From Neorhizobium sp. (GTDB lineage: Bacteria > Pseudomonadota > Alphaproteobacteria > Rhizobiales > Rhizobiaceae), in NCBI GenBank assembly GCA_028283725.1, contig JAPWKC010000002.1, positions 405,025-469,024 of the forward strand: a stretch of DNA of 64,000 nt, read 5' to 3'. Below are positions 9,557-19,962 of this stretch, piece by piece. The notes under the pieces were generated by a model. The model did no database searches and had not been told where the DNA came from. It worked only from the letters and a program-made list of their open reading frames with translations. A program made the position numbers and the translations under genes. The stretch's first letter is position 1; every line of letters starts with the position of its first letter.

Positions 9557-11740
9557 TCAGGCGCTCGCCTTCGTCTTCAGCTCCAGCCGGCGGCGATGCA
9601 GCACCGGCTCGGTGTAGCCGTTCGGCTGCTGGCGGCCCTTGAGCACGAGATCGAGAGCGGCGTGAAACGCGATCGACCCGTCGAAATTTCCAGCCATCGG
9701 ATGATAGAGCGGATCGCCGGCATTCTGGCCGTCGACGACTTTGGCCATGCGCTTCATCGTCTCGAGAATCTGCTCCTGGCTGACGAGCTTGTGGTGCAGC
9801 CAGTTGGCCATGTGCTGGGCCGAGATGCGCAGGGTCGCACGGTCTTCCATCAGGCCGACATTGTTGATGTCCGGCACCTTGGAGCAGCCGACGCCCTGAT
9901 CGATCCAGCGTACGACGTAACCGAGAATGCCCTGTGCATTGTTGTCGAGCTCGCGCTGGATCTCTTCCGGCGTCCAGTTCGGCCGAGGTGCGACCGGCAC
10001 GGAGAGAATGTCGGACAGTTTTGCGCGCGGGCGGGTCGTCAGGCCCTTCTGGACCTCGGCGACATCCACCTTGTGATAATGCGTGGCGTGCAGCGTGGCG
10101 GCGGTCGGCGAGGGAACCCAGGCGGTGTTGGCGCCGGCCTTTGGGTGCCCGATCTTCTGTTCCAGCATCGCCGCCATCAGGTCCGGCATGGCCCACATGC
10201 CCTTGCCGATCTGCGCGTGGCCGGAAAGCCCGCATTCGAGCCCGATATCGACGTTCCAGTTCTCGTAGGCTGCGATCCATGCAGCCTGTTTCATGTCGCC
10301 CTTGCGGATCATCGGGCCGGCTTCCATCGAGGTATGGATCTCGTCGCCGGTGCGATCGAGGAAGCCGGTGTTGATGAACACGACCCGGTTCCTGGCGACG
10401 CGGATACATTCCTTGAGGTTCACCGTCGTGCGGCGCTCCTCGTCCATGATCCCCATCTTTATCGTGTTTTCGGCAAGACCAAGCGCGGCTTCGACCCGCG
10501 AAAAGATCTCGCAGGCGAAAGCCACCTCTTCCGGACCATGCATCTTCGGTTTGACCACATAGATCGAGCCCTCGACCGAATTCTGCCGGCGGCCTTGCGG
10601 ACCGCCGGGGCGGCCGACATCGTTGATGGCGATCAGCGCCGTGACCATCGCATCCATGATGCCTTCCGGCACTTCGTGGCCATCGCGGTCGAGGATGGCC
10701 GGATTGGTCATCAGGTGGCCGACATTGCGCACCAGCATCAGCGAGCGGCGGCGAAGCGTGGCCGCCGCACCGTTTGCGGCCGTGTAGGTCGTGTCGGGGT
10801 TCAGCGCGCGGGTGAAGGTGGTGGTGCCCTTCCGGATCTCTTCCGTCAGGTCGCCCTTCATGAGACCGAGCCAGTTGCGATAGACGACGACCTTGTCCTC
10901 GGCATCGACGGCCGCGACCGAATCCTCGCAATCCATGATCGTGGTGATCGCCGATTCCATCAGGACGTCGGAAATATGGGCGGGATCGGCCTTGCCGATC
11001 GCAGTCGTCGCGTCGATGACGATCTCGACATGCAGGTTGTTCTTGACCAGTACGACACGCTCTGGCGCATCGGCGCTGCCGACATGGCCGGCAAACTGCG
11101 AAGGGTCGGAAAGGCCGGTCACGGTTCCCTCGGAAAGCGTCGCAAAGAGCGATCCCTGATCGATGCGCAGCGAAGCGATATCGGCCCAGCTTGCGCCTGA
11201 CAGCGGCGCGGACCGATCAAGAAAATCGCGCACCCAGGCGATGACCTTGGCGCCGCGTACGGGATTGTAGCCCTTGAGCCTCTCCGCGCCATCGTCTTCA
11301 GCAATCGCATCGGTTCCGTAGAGCGCATCGTAGAGCGAGCCCCAGCGGGCGTTTGCGGCATTCAGCGCATAACGGGCGTTCATGACGGGAACGACGAGCT
11401 GCGGTCCGGCGATCGACGCGATCTCGGCATCGACGCGGTCGGTAGAGACCTTGAAGTCGGGCCCTTCGGTCAGAAGGTAGCCGATCTCGCGCAGGAAGGC
11501 CTGATAGGCCTCGCCGTCGATCGGCGCGCCGTGTCTGCGATACCAGTCGTCGAGCTGTTCCTGAAACGCATCCCGCTTGGCAAGAAGCGCGCGGTTCTTC
11601 GGCGCGAGGTCATGCACGATTGCCGAAAACGCCGCAAAGAAGGCCTCAGCATCCACGCCGGTACCCGGCAGTGCCTCGGATGCCAGGAAATCGTAAAGCC
11701 GTGTGTCGATCGACAGGCCGTTCTTTTCAATGTGCGTCAT
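9557..11740 (-). CDS. glcB: Malate synthase G
   Basis: A 727-residue enzyme condensing glyoxylate with acetyl-CoA to give malate, in the cytoplasm, for growth on glycolate, acetate or C2 units. The length matches malate synthase G rather than the roughly 530-residue A form. Recognisable blocks are [15 protein letters not shown] (metal and glyoxylate region), [13 protein letters not shown] and [16 protein letters not shown] in the C-terminal part, where the family's catalytic Asp lies. The start at 11740 has a GGAGGC site. The gene is monocistronic: a terminator follows and the next gene upstream is more than 100 nt away with an unrelated function. Confidence 0.97.
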   Translation of the reverse strand: MTHIEKNGLSIDTRLYDFLASEALPGTGVDAEAFFAAFSAIVHDLAPKNRALLAKRDAFQEQLDDWYRRHGAPIDGEAYQAFLREIGYLLTEGPDFKVSTDRVDAEIASIAGPQLVVPVMNARYALNAANARWGSLYDALYGTDAIAEDDGAERLKGYNPVRGAKVIAWVRDFLDRSAPLSGASWADIASLRIDQGSLFATLSEGTVTGLSDPSQFAGHVGSADAPERVVLVKNNLHVEIVIDATTAIGKADPAHISDVLMESAITTIMDCEDSVAAVDAEDKVVVYRNWLGLMKGDLTEEIRKGTTTFTRALNPDTTYTAANGAAATLRRRSLMLVRNVGHLMTNPAILDRDGHEVPEGIMDAMVTALIAINDVGRPGGPQGRRQNSVEGSIYVVKPKMHGPEEVAFACEIFSRVEAALGLAENTIKMGIMDEERRTTVNLKECIRVARNRVVFINTGFLDRTGDEIHTSMEAGPMIRKGDMKQAAWIAAYENWNVDIGLECGLSGHAQIGKGMWAMPDLMAAMLEQKIGHPKAGANTAWVPSPTAATLHATHYHKVDVAEVQKGLTTRPRAKLSDILSVPVAPRPNWTPEEIQRELDNNAQGILGYVVRWIDQGVGCSKVPDINNVGLMEDRATLRISAQHMANWLHHKLVSQEQILETMKRMAKVVDGQNAGDPLYHPMAGNFDGSIAFHAALDLVLKGRQQPNGYTEPVLHRRRLELKTKASA

Positions 11741-11865
11741 TCAAGCCTCCACTTTATGTGAACGTCATTTCATACGGGCGTCCGTTTGCTGCAAGCGAAA
11801 AGACGCCAATCTTCACCTATTAAATAGCGATCCGCGGCACTTTCCGATGCTGACGATCTGTTGCC

Positions 11866-12654
11866 TCATGATGTCAGACGGTCGAGCCGCAGCCTGTGGC
11901 ACTCGTCGGTCAGGCGTGACACGGTGAGGTAGACGGCAGCAACGCTGCTGGCAACGCCGCTTGCCGAGAGGAGAAGCATCAGGAAGATCTGGTATTTCGC
12001 AGCTTCGAACGGGTCCTGGCCTGCCAGGATCTGGCCGCTCATGATGCCCGGCATGGTGATGATGCCGGCGCCCACCATCTGGTTCATCACCGGCAGGGTG
12101 CCGGCCCGCACCGCGCGCTTGATGAGTGGTGAAAACGCTTGCCATCGGGTCGCGCCAAGCGCCAGTTGCGCCTCAACCGCGCTCCGCTCGCCAATGATGT
12201 TGGAAAGAAGCCCGTTCAGCGAGACGCTGGCCGAGTTCATCGCCGTGCCGAGGATAATGCCGGCGATCGGTATGGCATGCGATGGCTGTAGCCAGTCTTT
12301 CGTGCCGAGCACCGTGATCAGCGCGAAGATCGACACGAATGTCGTCGACAGCGAAATGGACGCGCTGCTGACGAGGATCTGCCATGGGCCGCGAAGCCTG
12401 CCGCCCTGACGAGCGCCGACTTCGTGGCTGGCGGCCGCCAGCATGGCGATGAAAATCAGGACGGTCAGCCACGGAAGGTTCTGCGAGAACACGAAGCGCA
12501 GCAGGGTGCCCACCAGAAGCAGCTGGACGATCATGCGGATGATCGACCACACCAGGGCCCGGTGGAAACCGAGCGAGAGCAGGATGGACAGCGAACTTGC
12601 CGCCAGGGCAAGCAGAACAGCGATGGCGAGTTCGAGCGGTGACAGGGCGATCAT
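11866..12654 (-). CDS. fetB: FetB-type ABC permease (UPF0014, putative metal exporter)
   Basis: A 262-residue membrane protein with about seven hydrophobic segments and the UPF0014/FetB core, for example VQLLLVGTLLRFVF, GTAMNSASVSLNGL and the PGIMSGQILAGQDP loop. In E. coli FetAB exports iron and helps resist oxidative stress. Its ATG (12654) overlaps the ATPase stop in an ATGA tetramer, so the two subunits are translationally coupled. Export of iron here is by analogy only. Confidence 0.85.
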   Translation of the reverse strand: MIALSPLELAIAVLLALAASSLSILLSLGFHRALVWSIIRMIVQLLLVGTLLRFVFSQNLPWLTVLIFIAMLAAASHEVGARQGGRLRGPWQILVSSASISLSTTFVSIFALITVLGTKDWLQPSHAIPIAGIILGTAMNSASVSLNGLLSNIIGERSAVEAQLALGATRWQAFSPLIKRAVRAGTLPVMNQMVGAGIITMPGIMSGQILAGQDPFEAAKYQIFLMLLLSASGVASSVAAVYLTVSRLTDECHRLRLDRLTS

Positions 12655-13250
12655 GGCTGGTCCCGTTTTACGATCGTGATCTGCGCATCGGCGAGGCGTT
12701 CGGCCTGCGCGTCGTTATGGGTCACCACCAGCAGTCCGATATTTTGCTGCTTGAAATCCATCAGCACATCCTCGACCAGCGTAGTCGTCTCCTGGTCGAG
12801 CGCCGATGTCGGCTCATCGAGCAGCAGGAAGGAGGGTTTCTTTGTCAGGGCGCGGATGAGGGCCATCCGCTGACGCTCGCCGGACGACAGTTGATGCGGC
12901 ATGAGGCCGAGTTTCTCGGTGTCCAGTCGCATACGCGCCATCAGGGGCAGCGCGTCATCGATATTGCCGAAATGGTCCGCAACGGTCGGAGCCCACCAGC
13001 CGGCGTCCGATGCGACGAACATCACGTCGCTTCGCCATTCCGGCGCGGCAAAGGATTGCTGCGGCTTGCCATCGAAGGCGATCCGGCCATCGTGCGTATC
13101 GAGATCGGCGATCTTGCGCAGTAACGTCGTCTTTCCGACGCCGGACGGCCCGCGAATGACGATGCACTGACCACCTGCCAGATCGAATTGAATGGCATTG
13201 GTGATCGCAGATGCTGGAAAATCGACGGATAACCTGTGTTGAGTTTGCAA
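12651..13250 (-). CDS. fetA: FetA-type ABC ATPase
   Basis: A single nucleotide-binding domain of 199 residues with Walker [10 protein letters not shown] (about residues 28-36), signature LSSGERQR, Walker [13 protein letters not shown] and the H-loop VVTHND. It pairs with the overlapping permease gene. The ATG-initiated frame would begin at 13328, but homology-like sequence starts only near 13250. There a TTG follows AAGGTGA by 4 nt, so TTG is taken as the start. It is a little shorter than E. coli FetA (225 residues). Confidence 0.8.
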   Translation of the reverse strand: MQTQHRLSVDFPASAITNAIQFDLAGGQCIVIRGPSGVGKTTLLRKIADLDTHDGRIAFDGKPQQSFAAPEWRSDVMFVASDAGWWAPTVADHFGNIDDALPLMARMRLDTEKLGLMPHQLSSGERQRMALIRALTKKPSFLLLDEPTSALDQETTTLVEDVLMDFKQQNIGLLVVTHNDAQAERLADAQITIVKRDQP

Positions 13251-13516
13251 ATCGTCACCTTGATAAGCCTTTGCGGAACAGTGCCGCGCGGGTTTCGCAG
13301 ACCTATAGAAATGGCTCCTGTACCGCAATCATTGATCCGGCTCGCGTCGTCCAGAGGATATTGCCACACCTACCTGCGACTATACGTCCATGGGAAGCAT
13401 CAGATCTTCACTGGACAGCTGCCGCAAGGTTTGCTGGTTTCTCCGACCACCCGTTGCGCACGCGCTTCGGGATGAGGACAAGGGTGAACAGGGGACCGGC
13501 ACAGCCGGAACGAACA

Positions 13517-15109
13517 ATGGGATTGAAAATCGGATCCCCCAAGGAGCGTTCTCCTGGGGAATCACGCGTGGCCATGACGCCGGAGAGCGCATCGCAGCTC
13601 CAGAAGCTCGGCTACGACTGTTTGATAGAGACGGGTGCCGGCGTGAAGGCCGGTTTCACCGACGACGCATACCGTAAGTATGGGGTTACGGTCGTCGATG
13701 GCGAAGCGGAGCTTTATGCCGCAGCCGATGTGGTCGCGAAGGTGCGCCCGCCGGAATCGGCTGAGATCGACCGGCTGCGCCAGGGCCAGACGCTGATCTC
13801 CTTCTTCTATCCGGGTCAGAACAAGGAACTGCTCGAAGCCGCCAAGGCGAAAAGCGCCAATGTGATCGCCATGGACATGGTGCCGCGCATCTCGCGCGCC
13901 CAGAAGATGGACGCCCTGTCGTCTATGGCCAATATCGCCGGCTATCGTGCCGTCATCGAGGCAGGCAGCAATTTCGGCCGCTTCTTCACCGGTCAGGTGA
14001 CCGCCGCCGGCAAGGTGCCGCCGGCCAAGGTTCTGGTCATCGGCGCCGGCGTGGCAGGTCTGGCCGCGATCGGCACGGCAACCTCGCTCGGCGCGATCAC
14101 CTATGCCTTCGACGTTCGCCCGGAGGTCGCCGAGCAGATCGAGTCCATGGGCGCCGAGTTCGTCTTCCTCGATTTTAACGAGACCCAGCAGGGCCAGGGT
14201 CAGGATGGTGCGGCGACCGGCGGCTACGCGTCTCCGTCTTCGCCGGAATTCCGCGAGAAACAGCTGGAAAAATTCCGCGAACTCGCGCCCGAGATCGATA
14301 TCGTCATCACCACCGCGCTCATTCCCGGCCGCGATGCGCCAAAACTCTGGCTCGCCGACATGGTGGCGATGATGAAGCCGGGTTCGGTCATCATCGACCT
14401 TGCAGCCGAGCGCGGCGGCAATTGCGACCTCACTGTCGCCGACCAGCGGATCGTTTCCGACAATGGCGTGATCGTCGTCGGCTACACGGATTTTCCGAGC
14501 CGCATGGCAACCCAGGCCTCGACGCTCTATGCGACCAACATCCGACACATGGTGACGGATCTGACGCCGGCGAAAGACGGCGTACTCGTTCACAACATGG
14601 AAGACGACGTCATCCGTGGTGCGACGGTCACTTATCAGGGCGAGATAACCTTCCCGCCGCCGCCGCCGAAAATCCAGGCGATCGCCGCCCAGAAACCCAA
14701 GGAGAAGGTCAAGGAGCCGACGCCTGAGGAAAAGCGTGCGGCCGAAACGGCTGCCTTCAAGAAACAGACCAGGGCGCAGGCCATCCTGCTGGCTGTCGCG
14801 ACCGTGCTCCTGCTGATTGTCGGTGCCTATGCCCCGTCGAGCTTCATGAGCCATTTCGTGGTTTTCGTTCTCGCCTGCTTCGTCGGCTTCCAGGTCATCT
14901 GGAACGTCTCCCACTCGCTGCATACGCCGCTGATGGCGGTGACGAACGCCATTTCCGGCATCGTCATTCTCGGCGCGCTTCTGCAGAGCGGCTCGGGCAA
15001 CTGGCTGGTCGTCATTCTGTCGGCGCTGTCGGTACTCGTTGCCACCATCAACATCGTCGGGGGCTTCCTCGTCACACGGCGCATGCTCGCCATGTTCCAA
15101 AAGTCGTGA
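13517..15109 (+). CDS. pntA: NAD(P) transhydrogenase subunit alpha, fused form
   Basis: A 530-residue subunit of the proton-translocating transhydrogenase, which makes NADPH from NADH using the proton gradient. Residues 1 to about 380 form the NAD(H)-binding domain I, with the dinucleotide fold at [17 protein letters not shown] and the [12 protein letters not shown] insert. A proline-rich linker (about 385-420) leads to the short membrane part with three or four hydrophobic helices. Alphaproteobacteria often split this subunit into two genes; here it is one chain as in E. coli. The start at 13517 has only a weak GGA site. It diverges from fetA, with 266 bp between the two starts. Confidence 0.95.
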   Translation: MGLKIGSPKERSPGESRVAMTPESASQLQKLGYDCLIETGAGVKAGFTDDAYRKYGVTVVDGEAELYAAADVVAKVRPPESAEIDRLRQGQTLISFFYPGQNKELLEAAKAKSANVIAMDMVPRISRAQKMDALSSMANIAGYRAVIEAGSNFGRFFTGQVTAAGKVPPAKVLVIGAGVAGLAAIGTATSLGAITYAFDVRPEVAEQIESMGAEFVFLDFNETQQGQGQDGAATGGYASPSSPEFREKQLEKFRELAPEIDIVITTALIPGRDAPKLWLADMVAMMKPGSVIIDLAAERGGNCDLTVADQRIVSDNGVIVVGYTDFPSRMATQASTLYATNIRHMVTDLTPAKDGVLVHNMEDDVIRGATVTYQGEITFPPPPPKIQAIAAQKPKEKVKEPTPEEKRAAETAAFKKQTRAQAILLAVATVLLLIVGAYAPSSFMSHFVVFVLACFVGFQVIWNVSHSLHTPLMAVTNAISGIVILGALLQSGSGNWLVVILSALSVLVATINIVGGFLVTRRMLAMFQKS

Positions 15110-15128
15110 TCGGGTCGGAGGTTTATCA

Positions 15129-16575
15129 ATGACGATCGGTATCGTTTCGGCCGCCTATATTTCCGCGGCTGTTCTCTTCATTCTTTCGCTTGGCGGCCTT
15201 TCCGGTCAGGAAAGCGCCAAACGCGCCGTCTGGTACGGCATTCTCGGCATGGCGCTTGCCGTCCTCGCCACGATCTTCGGCCCGCTTATCGGGGGGCAGT
15301 ATCGGCCATTGGCTGATCATTGTCCTGATGATCGCCGGCGGCGCCGTCTTTGGTCATTATCTCGCAAGCCGGGTGCAGATGACCGAGATGCCGCAGCTTG
15401 TCGCGGCCCTGCACTCCTTCGTCGGTCTCGCGGCCGTCTTCATCGGCTACAACGCCCATATCGAGGCATGGCGCGTCGGCGGCATGGATGAGGCGGCACG
15501 CGCCGCACTCGAAGGCTTTGCCGGCATCGTCGCGCATAAGGAGCCGGTCGAACTCGCCATCATGAAAGTCGAGATCTTCCTCGGCGTCTTCATCGGCGCC
15601 GTCACCTTCACGGGTTCGATCGTCGCCTTCGGCAAGCTTGCCGGCAAGGTCGATGGCAAGGCAAACAAGCTTCCGGGCGGGCATTTTCTCAATGCCGGCG
15701 CGGCCATCCTCTCCTTCATGCTGCTGCTCTGCTATTTCAACGGCGGTGGTGCATGGACGCTGATCCTGATGACGCTGCTGGCCTTCTTCATCGGCTATCA
15801 CCTGATCATGGGCATCGGCGGCGCCGATATGCCGGTCGTGGTCTCGATGCTGAACAGCTATTCCGGCTGGGCGGCGGCGGCCATCGGCTTTACCCTTGGC
15901 AACGATCTGCTGATCGTGGTCGGCGCGCTGGTCGGCTCCTCGGGCGCGATCCTCTCATACATCATGTGCAAGGCGATGAACCGCTCCTTCGTGTCGGTCA
16001 TTCTCGGCGGTTTCGGCGGAGCCAAGGGCCCGGCGATGGAGATTTCGGGCGAGCAGGTCGCGATCGATGCCGATGGCGTTGCCGCAGCGCTCAACGATGC
16101 CGACAGCGTCGTCATCGTCCCGGGTTACGGCATGGCCGTCGCCCAGGCGCAGCAGCCTGTCGCGGAGTTGACCCGCAAGCTGCGGGCCGCCGGCAAGAAG
16201 GTGCGCTTCGCCATCCATCCGGTCGCTGGCCGCCTGCCGGGCCACATGAACGTGCTTCTGGCCGAGGCCAAGGTGCCTTACGATATCGTCCTGGAAATGG
16301 ACGAAATCAACGACGACTTCCCCAGCACGGATGTCGTGATCGTCATCGGCTCCAACGACATCGTCAATCCGGCAGCGCAGGATGATCCGAACTCGCCGAT
16401 CGCAGGCATGCCGGTTCTGGAAGTGTGGAAGGCCAAGCAGGTGTTCGTGTCCAAGCGCGGCCAGGGCACCGGCTATTCCGGCATCGAGAACCCGTTGTTC
16501 TACAAGGACAACACGCGGATGTTCTACGGTGACGCGAAGGCCAGCATCGGCGAGCTCCTGCCGAAGATCGCCTGA
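15129..16575 (+). CDS. pntB: NAD(P) transhydrogenase subunit beta, with an apparent one-base frameshift
   Basis: PntB carries the rest of the proton channel (domain II) and the NADP(H)-binding domain III, seen here as [14 protein letters not shown] and [13 protein letters not shown] with the C-terminal RGQGTGY. Translation from 15129 (good GGAGG site) is correct for about 55 residues, then leaves frame at a run of six G (15291-15296). Downstream, the right frame resumes with [13 protein letters not shown] and runs to TGA at 16573-16575. Deleting one G restores one 481-residue protein. As written the gene is broken, and a strain relying on it would lack transhydrogenase. A homopolymer sequencing error is the simpler reading. 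Confidence 0.88.
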
Positions 16576-16585
16576 TAAAACAGGG

Positions 16586-16611
16586 GCCGGGCGATCATAT
16601 GATCGCCCGGC
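16586..16611. terminator. Perfect 26-bp palindrome between convergent genes, probable shared terminator
   Basis: GCCGGGCGATCAT and its exact reverse complement abut with no spacer, between the pntB stop and the 3' end of the thi operon. On the minus strand it is followed by CCCTGTTTT, a short U-tract; on the plus strand by AAATCTCTC, without one. It probably ends the thi operon and perhaps pntAB. Confidence 0.55.
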
Positions 16612-16645
16612 AAATCTCTCGTATTCGGTTGCCGGCGGCGTCGCA

Positions 16646-17665
16646 CTACAGGATATCGCTGTAATAGCGGCTGAAATCCGGGCTCTCGGACACGGCAACC
16701 CCCTTGCCGTCCTTCAATATGCCGGACTGGAACAGATAGGCGCCGATCGCTGTCATTTTCGCCGGGTCGATTTTGCCGACCGCGCCGTTTGCGCCGATAA
16801 AATAATGCCCGTCGATCAGCGACTGAAGCGAGGCGCGGACGAATTTCCTGTCCGTCAGGGCATCCTTGTTGGCGGCCATCAGAAGGTCCGTTGCCTCGTC
16901 TGGATGCTCGGCTGCAAAGCGATAACCGCGCTGGGTGGCCGCCGCAAAGGCCTTTGCGACGTCGGGCTTCTTTGCCAGATAAGCGCCGCTTGTGCCGAGC
17001 AATGTCGTGTGTTCGTCCGGAACGCCGTAATCGGCATAGCGGAAGGCACGCTGCTTGACGCCGTCGAGCTCGGCCCGGACCCCTTCCCACGTGTAGACTT
17101 CAAGGGTGAAGTCCACCTGCCCGGCATCGAGCGCCTGATAGGCCGAAGTGCCAAGCGTCACCGTCTGGAAGTCGCCCTTGCCGCCGTCGTGACGGATGAT
17201 CGAGCGGATGAGTGCATTTTCCCAGGCAGAACCGAAGCCGCCATAGGTCTTGCTGTCGAGGTCTTTCGGTCGCTGGATATCCTGCCGTCCATCCTTGAAG
17301 ACGACACGGCCCGTTTCGGTCTGTACCACGGCGTAGGCGGCCACGAGGTCGGCACCTGCCGTACGCTGGGTGAGGAGGCCGATCGAGCCCATCACGCCGA
17401 AATCCGCCACGCGGTTTGCAACCAGCGTCGACGCGGACGTATCCGTGTAAGGCAGGATCTGAACGTCGAGACCGGCGTCACGATAGAAGCCTTTGTCGCG
17501 GGCGATGAACAACCCGATATGATTGGTATTGGGCGTCCAGTCGAGGGCGACGCTGACCTTCTCGGCATCGCTGGCGTAAACGGCGCGGGACGGGAGTATC
17601 GCTGGAAGAGACAAGGCCGCCAGCGAGAGCAGAGTGTGGCGTCTGGTGATGGAGAGCGTGGTCAT
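16646..17665 (-). CDS. thiY: Thiamine-precursor (HMP-type) ABC binding protein, ThiY-like
   Basis: A 339-residue NMT1/THI5-family periplasmic binding protein. The N-terminus has SITRRHTLLSLAALSLPA, a twin-arginine-like signal peptide, followed by the family opening VALDWTPNTNHIGLF. The domain presents pyrimidine precursors such as formylaminopyrimidine or HMP to the transporter. The start at 17665 follows GGAGGAA and overlaps the ATPase stop (ATGA). It is the last gene of a four-gene operon led by a TPP riboswitch, which strongly supports the thiamine assignment. The exact pyrimidine bound is not resolvable from sequence. Confidence 0.9.
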   Translation of the reverse strand: MTTLSITRRHTLLSLAALSLPAILPSRAVYASDAEKVSVALDWTPNTNHIGLFIARDKGFYRDAGLDVQILPYTDTSASTLVANRVADFGVMGSIGLLTQRTAGADLVAAYAVVQTETGRVVFKDGRQDIQRPKDLDSKTYGGFGSAWENALIRSIIRHDGGKGDFQTVTLGTSAYQALDAGQVDFTLEVYTWEGVRAELDGVKQRAFRYADYGVPDEHTTLLGTSGAYLAKKPDVAKAFAAATQRGYRFAAEHPDEATDLLMAANKDALTDRKFVRASLQSLIDGHYFIGANGAVGKIDPAKMTAIGAYLFQSGILKDGKGVAVSESPDFSRYYSDIL

Positions 17666-18429
17666 GGGGTGGGTTCCTCCTGAAACGAAAACAAGGTGTC
17701 GAGAATGTCGGCCTCGATAGCCGCGGCCTTTGCACGGATGGCGTGATCGGCAAGTCTGGGGCGTGGCAGGTCGATGGAAATCTCCCGGACGATCCGGGCC
17801 GGGCGCGGCGACAGGATGTAGATCCTGTCCGACAGCATCACCGCCTCGCGCACGTCGTGGGTGACGAGCAGCGCCGTCCAGCTGTGGTTTTCCCACATGG
17901 TTTCAAGCCATGCCTGCATGCGGCTGCGCGTGAGCGCGTCGAGTGCGCCGAAGGGTTCGTCGAGCAGAAGCATCGGCCGTTCCTGCACGACGGTGCGCAA
18001 GAGCGCGGCCCGCTGCCTCATCCCGCCCGACAGCGCTGCCGGGTAATGCCGTTCGAAGCCGACAAGGCCGAATTCGGCTAAGAGCGGGGCAACCTTGGCG
18101 CGGGCGTCGCGCCGCGACATTCCCTGAACCTCCAGGCCGAGTGTGCAATTGTCGATGATCCGCCGCCACGGCATCAGCGCGTCGCGCTGGGGCATGAAGG
18201 CGAAAGGTCTGTCCTGTGTTGAGATCGGCCGCCCGTCGAAACGGATCTCGCCGCTCTGTGAAGACGCGGCACCGGTGAGGATGCGAAACAGGGTCGATTT
18301 TCCCGCTCCGGACGGGCCGAGGATCGAGACGAACTCACCCGATTGTACCGTCAGCGAGATATCCTCAAGCACCTGCATTGCGCCGTAAGCGATCGCGATC
18401 GCGTCGAGTTCGAGACGCAGCACGCTCAT
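17662..18429 (-). CDS. thiZ: ABC transporter ATPase of the thiamine-precursor uptake system
   Basis: A 255-residue nitrate/taurine-type ATPase with Walker A GPSGAGKST (about residues 40-48), Q-loop FMPQRDALMPW, signature LSGGMRQR, Walker B LLLDEPFGALD and H-loop VTHDVREA. It drives uptake with the ThiX permease. Both ends overlap neighbours in ATGA tetramers (18426-18429 and 17662-17665), a tightly coupled arrangement. The ATG at 18429 fits the family start; a longer in-frame extension is the shadow of the permease gene. Confidence 0.92.
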   Translation of the reverse strand: MSVLRLELDAIAIAYGAMQVLEDISLTVQSGEFVSILGPSGAGKSTLFRILTGAASSQSGEIRFDGRPISTQDRPFAFMPQRDALMPWRRIIDNCTLGLEVQGMSRRDARAKVAPLLAEFGLVGFERHYPAALSGGMRQRAALLRTVVQERPMLLLDEPFGALDALTRSRMQAWLETMWENHSWTALLVTHDVREAVMLSDRIYILSPRPARIVREISIDLPRPRLADHAIRAKAAAIEADILDTLFSFQEEPTP

Positions 18430-19232
18430 GGCCGTATCTCCTTCGCCGGTGATGCCCATGGCATGACGATCCGCTGAAGCAGAATGGTTGCGCCAAAGAG
18501 GGCAAGCGTCAGAAGCGAGCTGACCAGCACGGCCGCAAGCACGAGATCTGGCCGGAAATTGTTCTTGGCAGTGAGAATATAGATGCCGAGACCACTGACC
18601 GCGCCGGCATATTCGGCAAAGATCGCGCCGACCACGGCATAGGTGACCGAGATGCGCAGGCCGGCGAAGAAATACGGCAGTGCCGAGGGCAGGCGGGCGG
18701 TGACGAAGCGCCGCGTTCCTGATGCACCCATCGAGGCGAGCAATTCTTCGATCTCCCGCTCGGTTGCGGCATAGCCTTCGACGAGCGCCACCAGCATCGG
18801 AAAGAACGTCACAAGCGCGACAAGCAGGATCTTTGGCAACAGGCCGAAGCCGAACCACAAGACGACGAGTGGTGCGATGGCGACGAGCGGCAGCGTCTGG
18901 CTGGCGATGAAGACCGGAAACAGCGCGCGGCGCAGGAGCGGCGAGAAATCGACCACGATCGACAGCGCAAAGGCGACGATCAGCGAGCAGCCGAAGCCCG
19001 CAAGTGTCGCGGCAAGCGTCGGCAGCGTGTTGCGCCAGAGCGCGTCGCGATTGATCCATGCCTGCTCGACCACGTCGGACGGCGAGGGCAGGGCCGTGGC
19101 GGAAATGCCCGAAAGCCGGACATAGGCCTCCCACAGAACAAAGATCGCCGCGATCGCGCCGATCGCGGGCAGGTGGCGGCACACGTGCCGCGACAGCGGC
19201 GTGCCGCGCCGTGATTGCGCATCGAAAGCCAT
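18426..19232 (-). CDS. thiX: ABC permease of the thiamine-precursor uptake system
   Basis: A 268-residue inner-membrane permease of the BPD_transp_1 family with about six helices. The conserved cytoplasmic EAA loop is present as EEIEELLASMGASGTRRF near residue 160, where it contacts the ATPase. PLVVLWFGFG and the flanking hydrophobic stretches match SsuC/ThiX-type permeases. It starts 24 nt after ykoF and ends in an ATGA overlap with the ATPase gene. Confidence 0.9.
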   Translation of the reverse strand: MAFDAQSRRGTPLSRHVCRHLPAIGAIAAIFVLWEAYVRLSGISATALPSPSDVVEQAWINRDALWRNTLPTLAATLAGFGCSLIVAFALSIVVDFSPLLRRALFPVFIASQTLPLVAIAPLVVLWFGFGLLPKILLVALVTFFPMLVALVEGYAATEREIEELLASMGASGTRRFVTARLPSALPYFFAGLRISVTYAVVGAIFAEYAGAVSGLGIYILTAKNNFRPDLVLAAVLVSSLLTLALFGATILLQRIVMPWASPAKEIRP

Positions 19233-19256
19233 GGGCGGTCTTTCAGAGAAAGGACG

Positions 19257-19865
19257 TCAGATCGACGACGGGCTGTTGGCCGATACGGTCAGGTCGATGG
19301 TCACATGGCCCTGTGGTGGCCCGAAGCGCACGAAGGCCTCGCCGATTGTGGCAAAGACGGGCGCGGCATCGCCGCGCAGCTTGGTGCAGAAATTCTTCGA
19401 GCGATCGAACACGCCCGACGATTTGATGAAATCGATGCAGCCATAGATCTCGTCCATGTGCTGGCCGATACCGAGCGTATAGAGCGAGAATTGCGCCGCG
19501 ACCGGTTGTCCGCTGTCGTCGATGGACGAAACAGCCGCGAGGGCCTGCGCCTTGCGCTCGGCAAGCGGCGCGAGCGGGCCGGTCATTTCCGGCACGGCGC
19601 AGATCGGATCATCCGGCTCGCCGGGGCAGCCACGGGAGATGGTCGCGTGCAATACGCAGTGCTTGCCCGTGCTGGCTGCGGCAACGAACAGCGCCTGCAT
19701 CGCGGCAAATACGACATCCGGCGTGCCGACAATCAATGTCGAAACGTCGTCCGTCTCGATCCGCAGCCGCTCACGATACGGATCGAGCGCGCCGAGAGCG
19801 CGGGTGATGACGCCGACGAAATCGTCGGTCATCGGGTAAAGGGAAATCTGTGCGCCGGAAAACAT
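19257..19865 (-). CDS. ykoF: YkoF-family thiamine/HMP-binding protein
   Basis: A 202-residue cytoplasmic protein of the YkoF family, made of two related halves (FSGAQISLYPM near the N-terminus and VAAQFSLYTLG after residue 130). That internal duplication is characteristic. B. subtilis YkoF binds thiamine and belongs to a thiamine-related ykoFEDC operon. Here it is the first gene after a TPP riboswitch and precedes ThiX-ThiZ-ThiY. The ATG at 19865 has its GAGG Shine-Dalgarno (19873-19876) right at the 3' edge of the aptamer, so thiamine pyrophosphate should block initiation directly. Confidence 0.88.
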   Translation of the reverse strand: MFSGAQISLYPMTDDFVGVITRALGALDPYRERLRIETDDVSTLIVGTPDVVFAAMQALFVAAASTGKHCVLHATISRGCPGEPDDPICAVPEMTGPLAPLAERKAQALAAVSSIDDSGQPVAAQFSLYTLGIGQHMDEIYGCIDFIKSSGVFDRSKNFCTKLRGDAAPVFATIGEAFVRFGPPQGHVTIDLTVSANSPSSI

Positions 19866-19872
19866 CGTTCTA

Positions 19873-19962
19873 CCTCGCTCCGCTGGCATTATCCAGATCA
19901 GCTTGAGGGTCCGTGGTCATGGCGACCATATCTCAGCCCCGGCAATACGGAGCACCCCTGTT
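19873..19962 (-). promoter_or_regulatory. TPP riboswitch (THI element)
   Basis: Read on the minus strand, the segment contains the conserved aptamer blocks in order: AGGGGTGC, then GGGGCTGAGA, then GGACCCT, then GCTGATCTGGATAATGCCAGC. Together these identify a thiamine-pyrophosphate aptamer. The 3' end abuts the ykoF Shine-Dalgarno, with 8 nt left to the ATG, too short for a separate terminator hairpin, so control is most likely translational. It should repress ykoF-thiXZY when TPP is plentiful. Confidence 0.95.

Noticed and set aside
8393..11200. 935-codon plus-strand open frame opposite the AraC gene and glcB
   Set aside because: Antisense shadow spanning two real genes and a terminator; composition is not protein-like.
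12651..13328. Longer ATG-started version of the FetA-like ATPase
   Set aside because: The first 26 residues are Arg/His-rich and unlike the family; TTG 13250 has a good ribosome site.
13562..15100. 512-codon minus-strand frame opposite pntA
   Set aside because: Mirror of the pntA codon pattern, with no motif.
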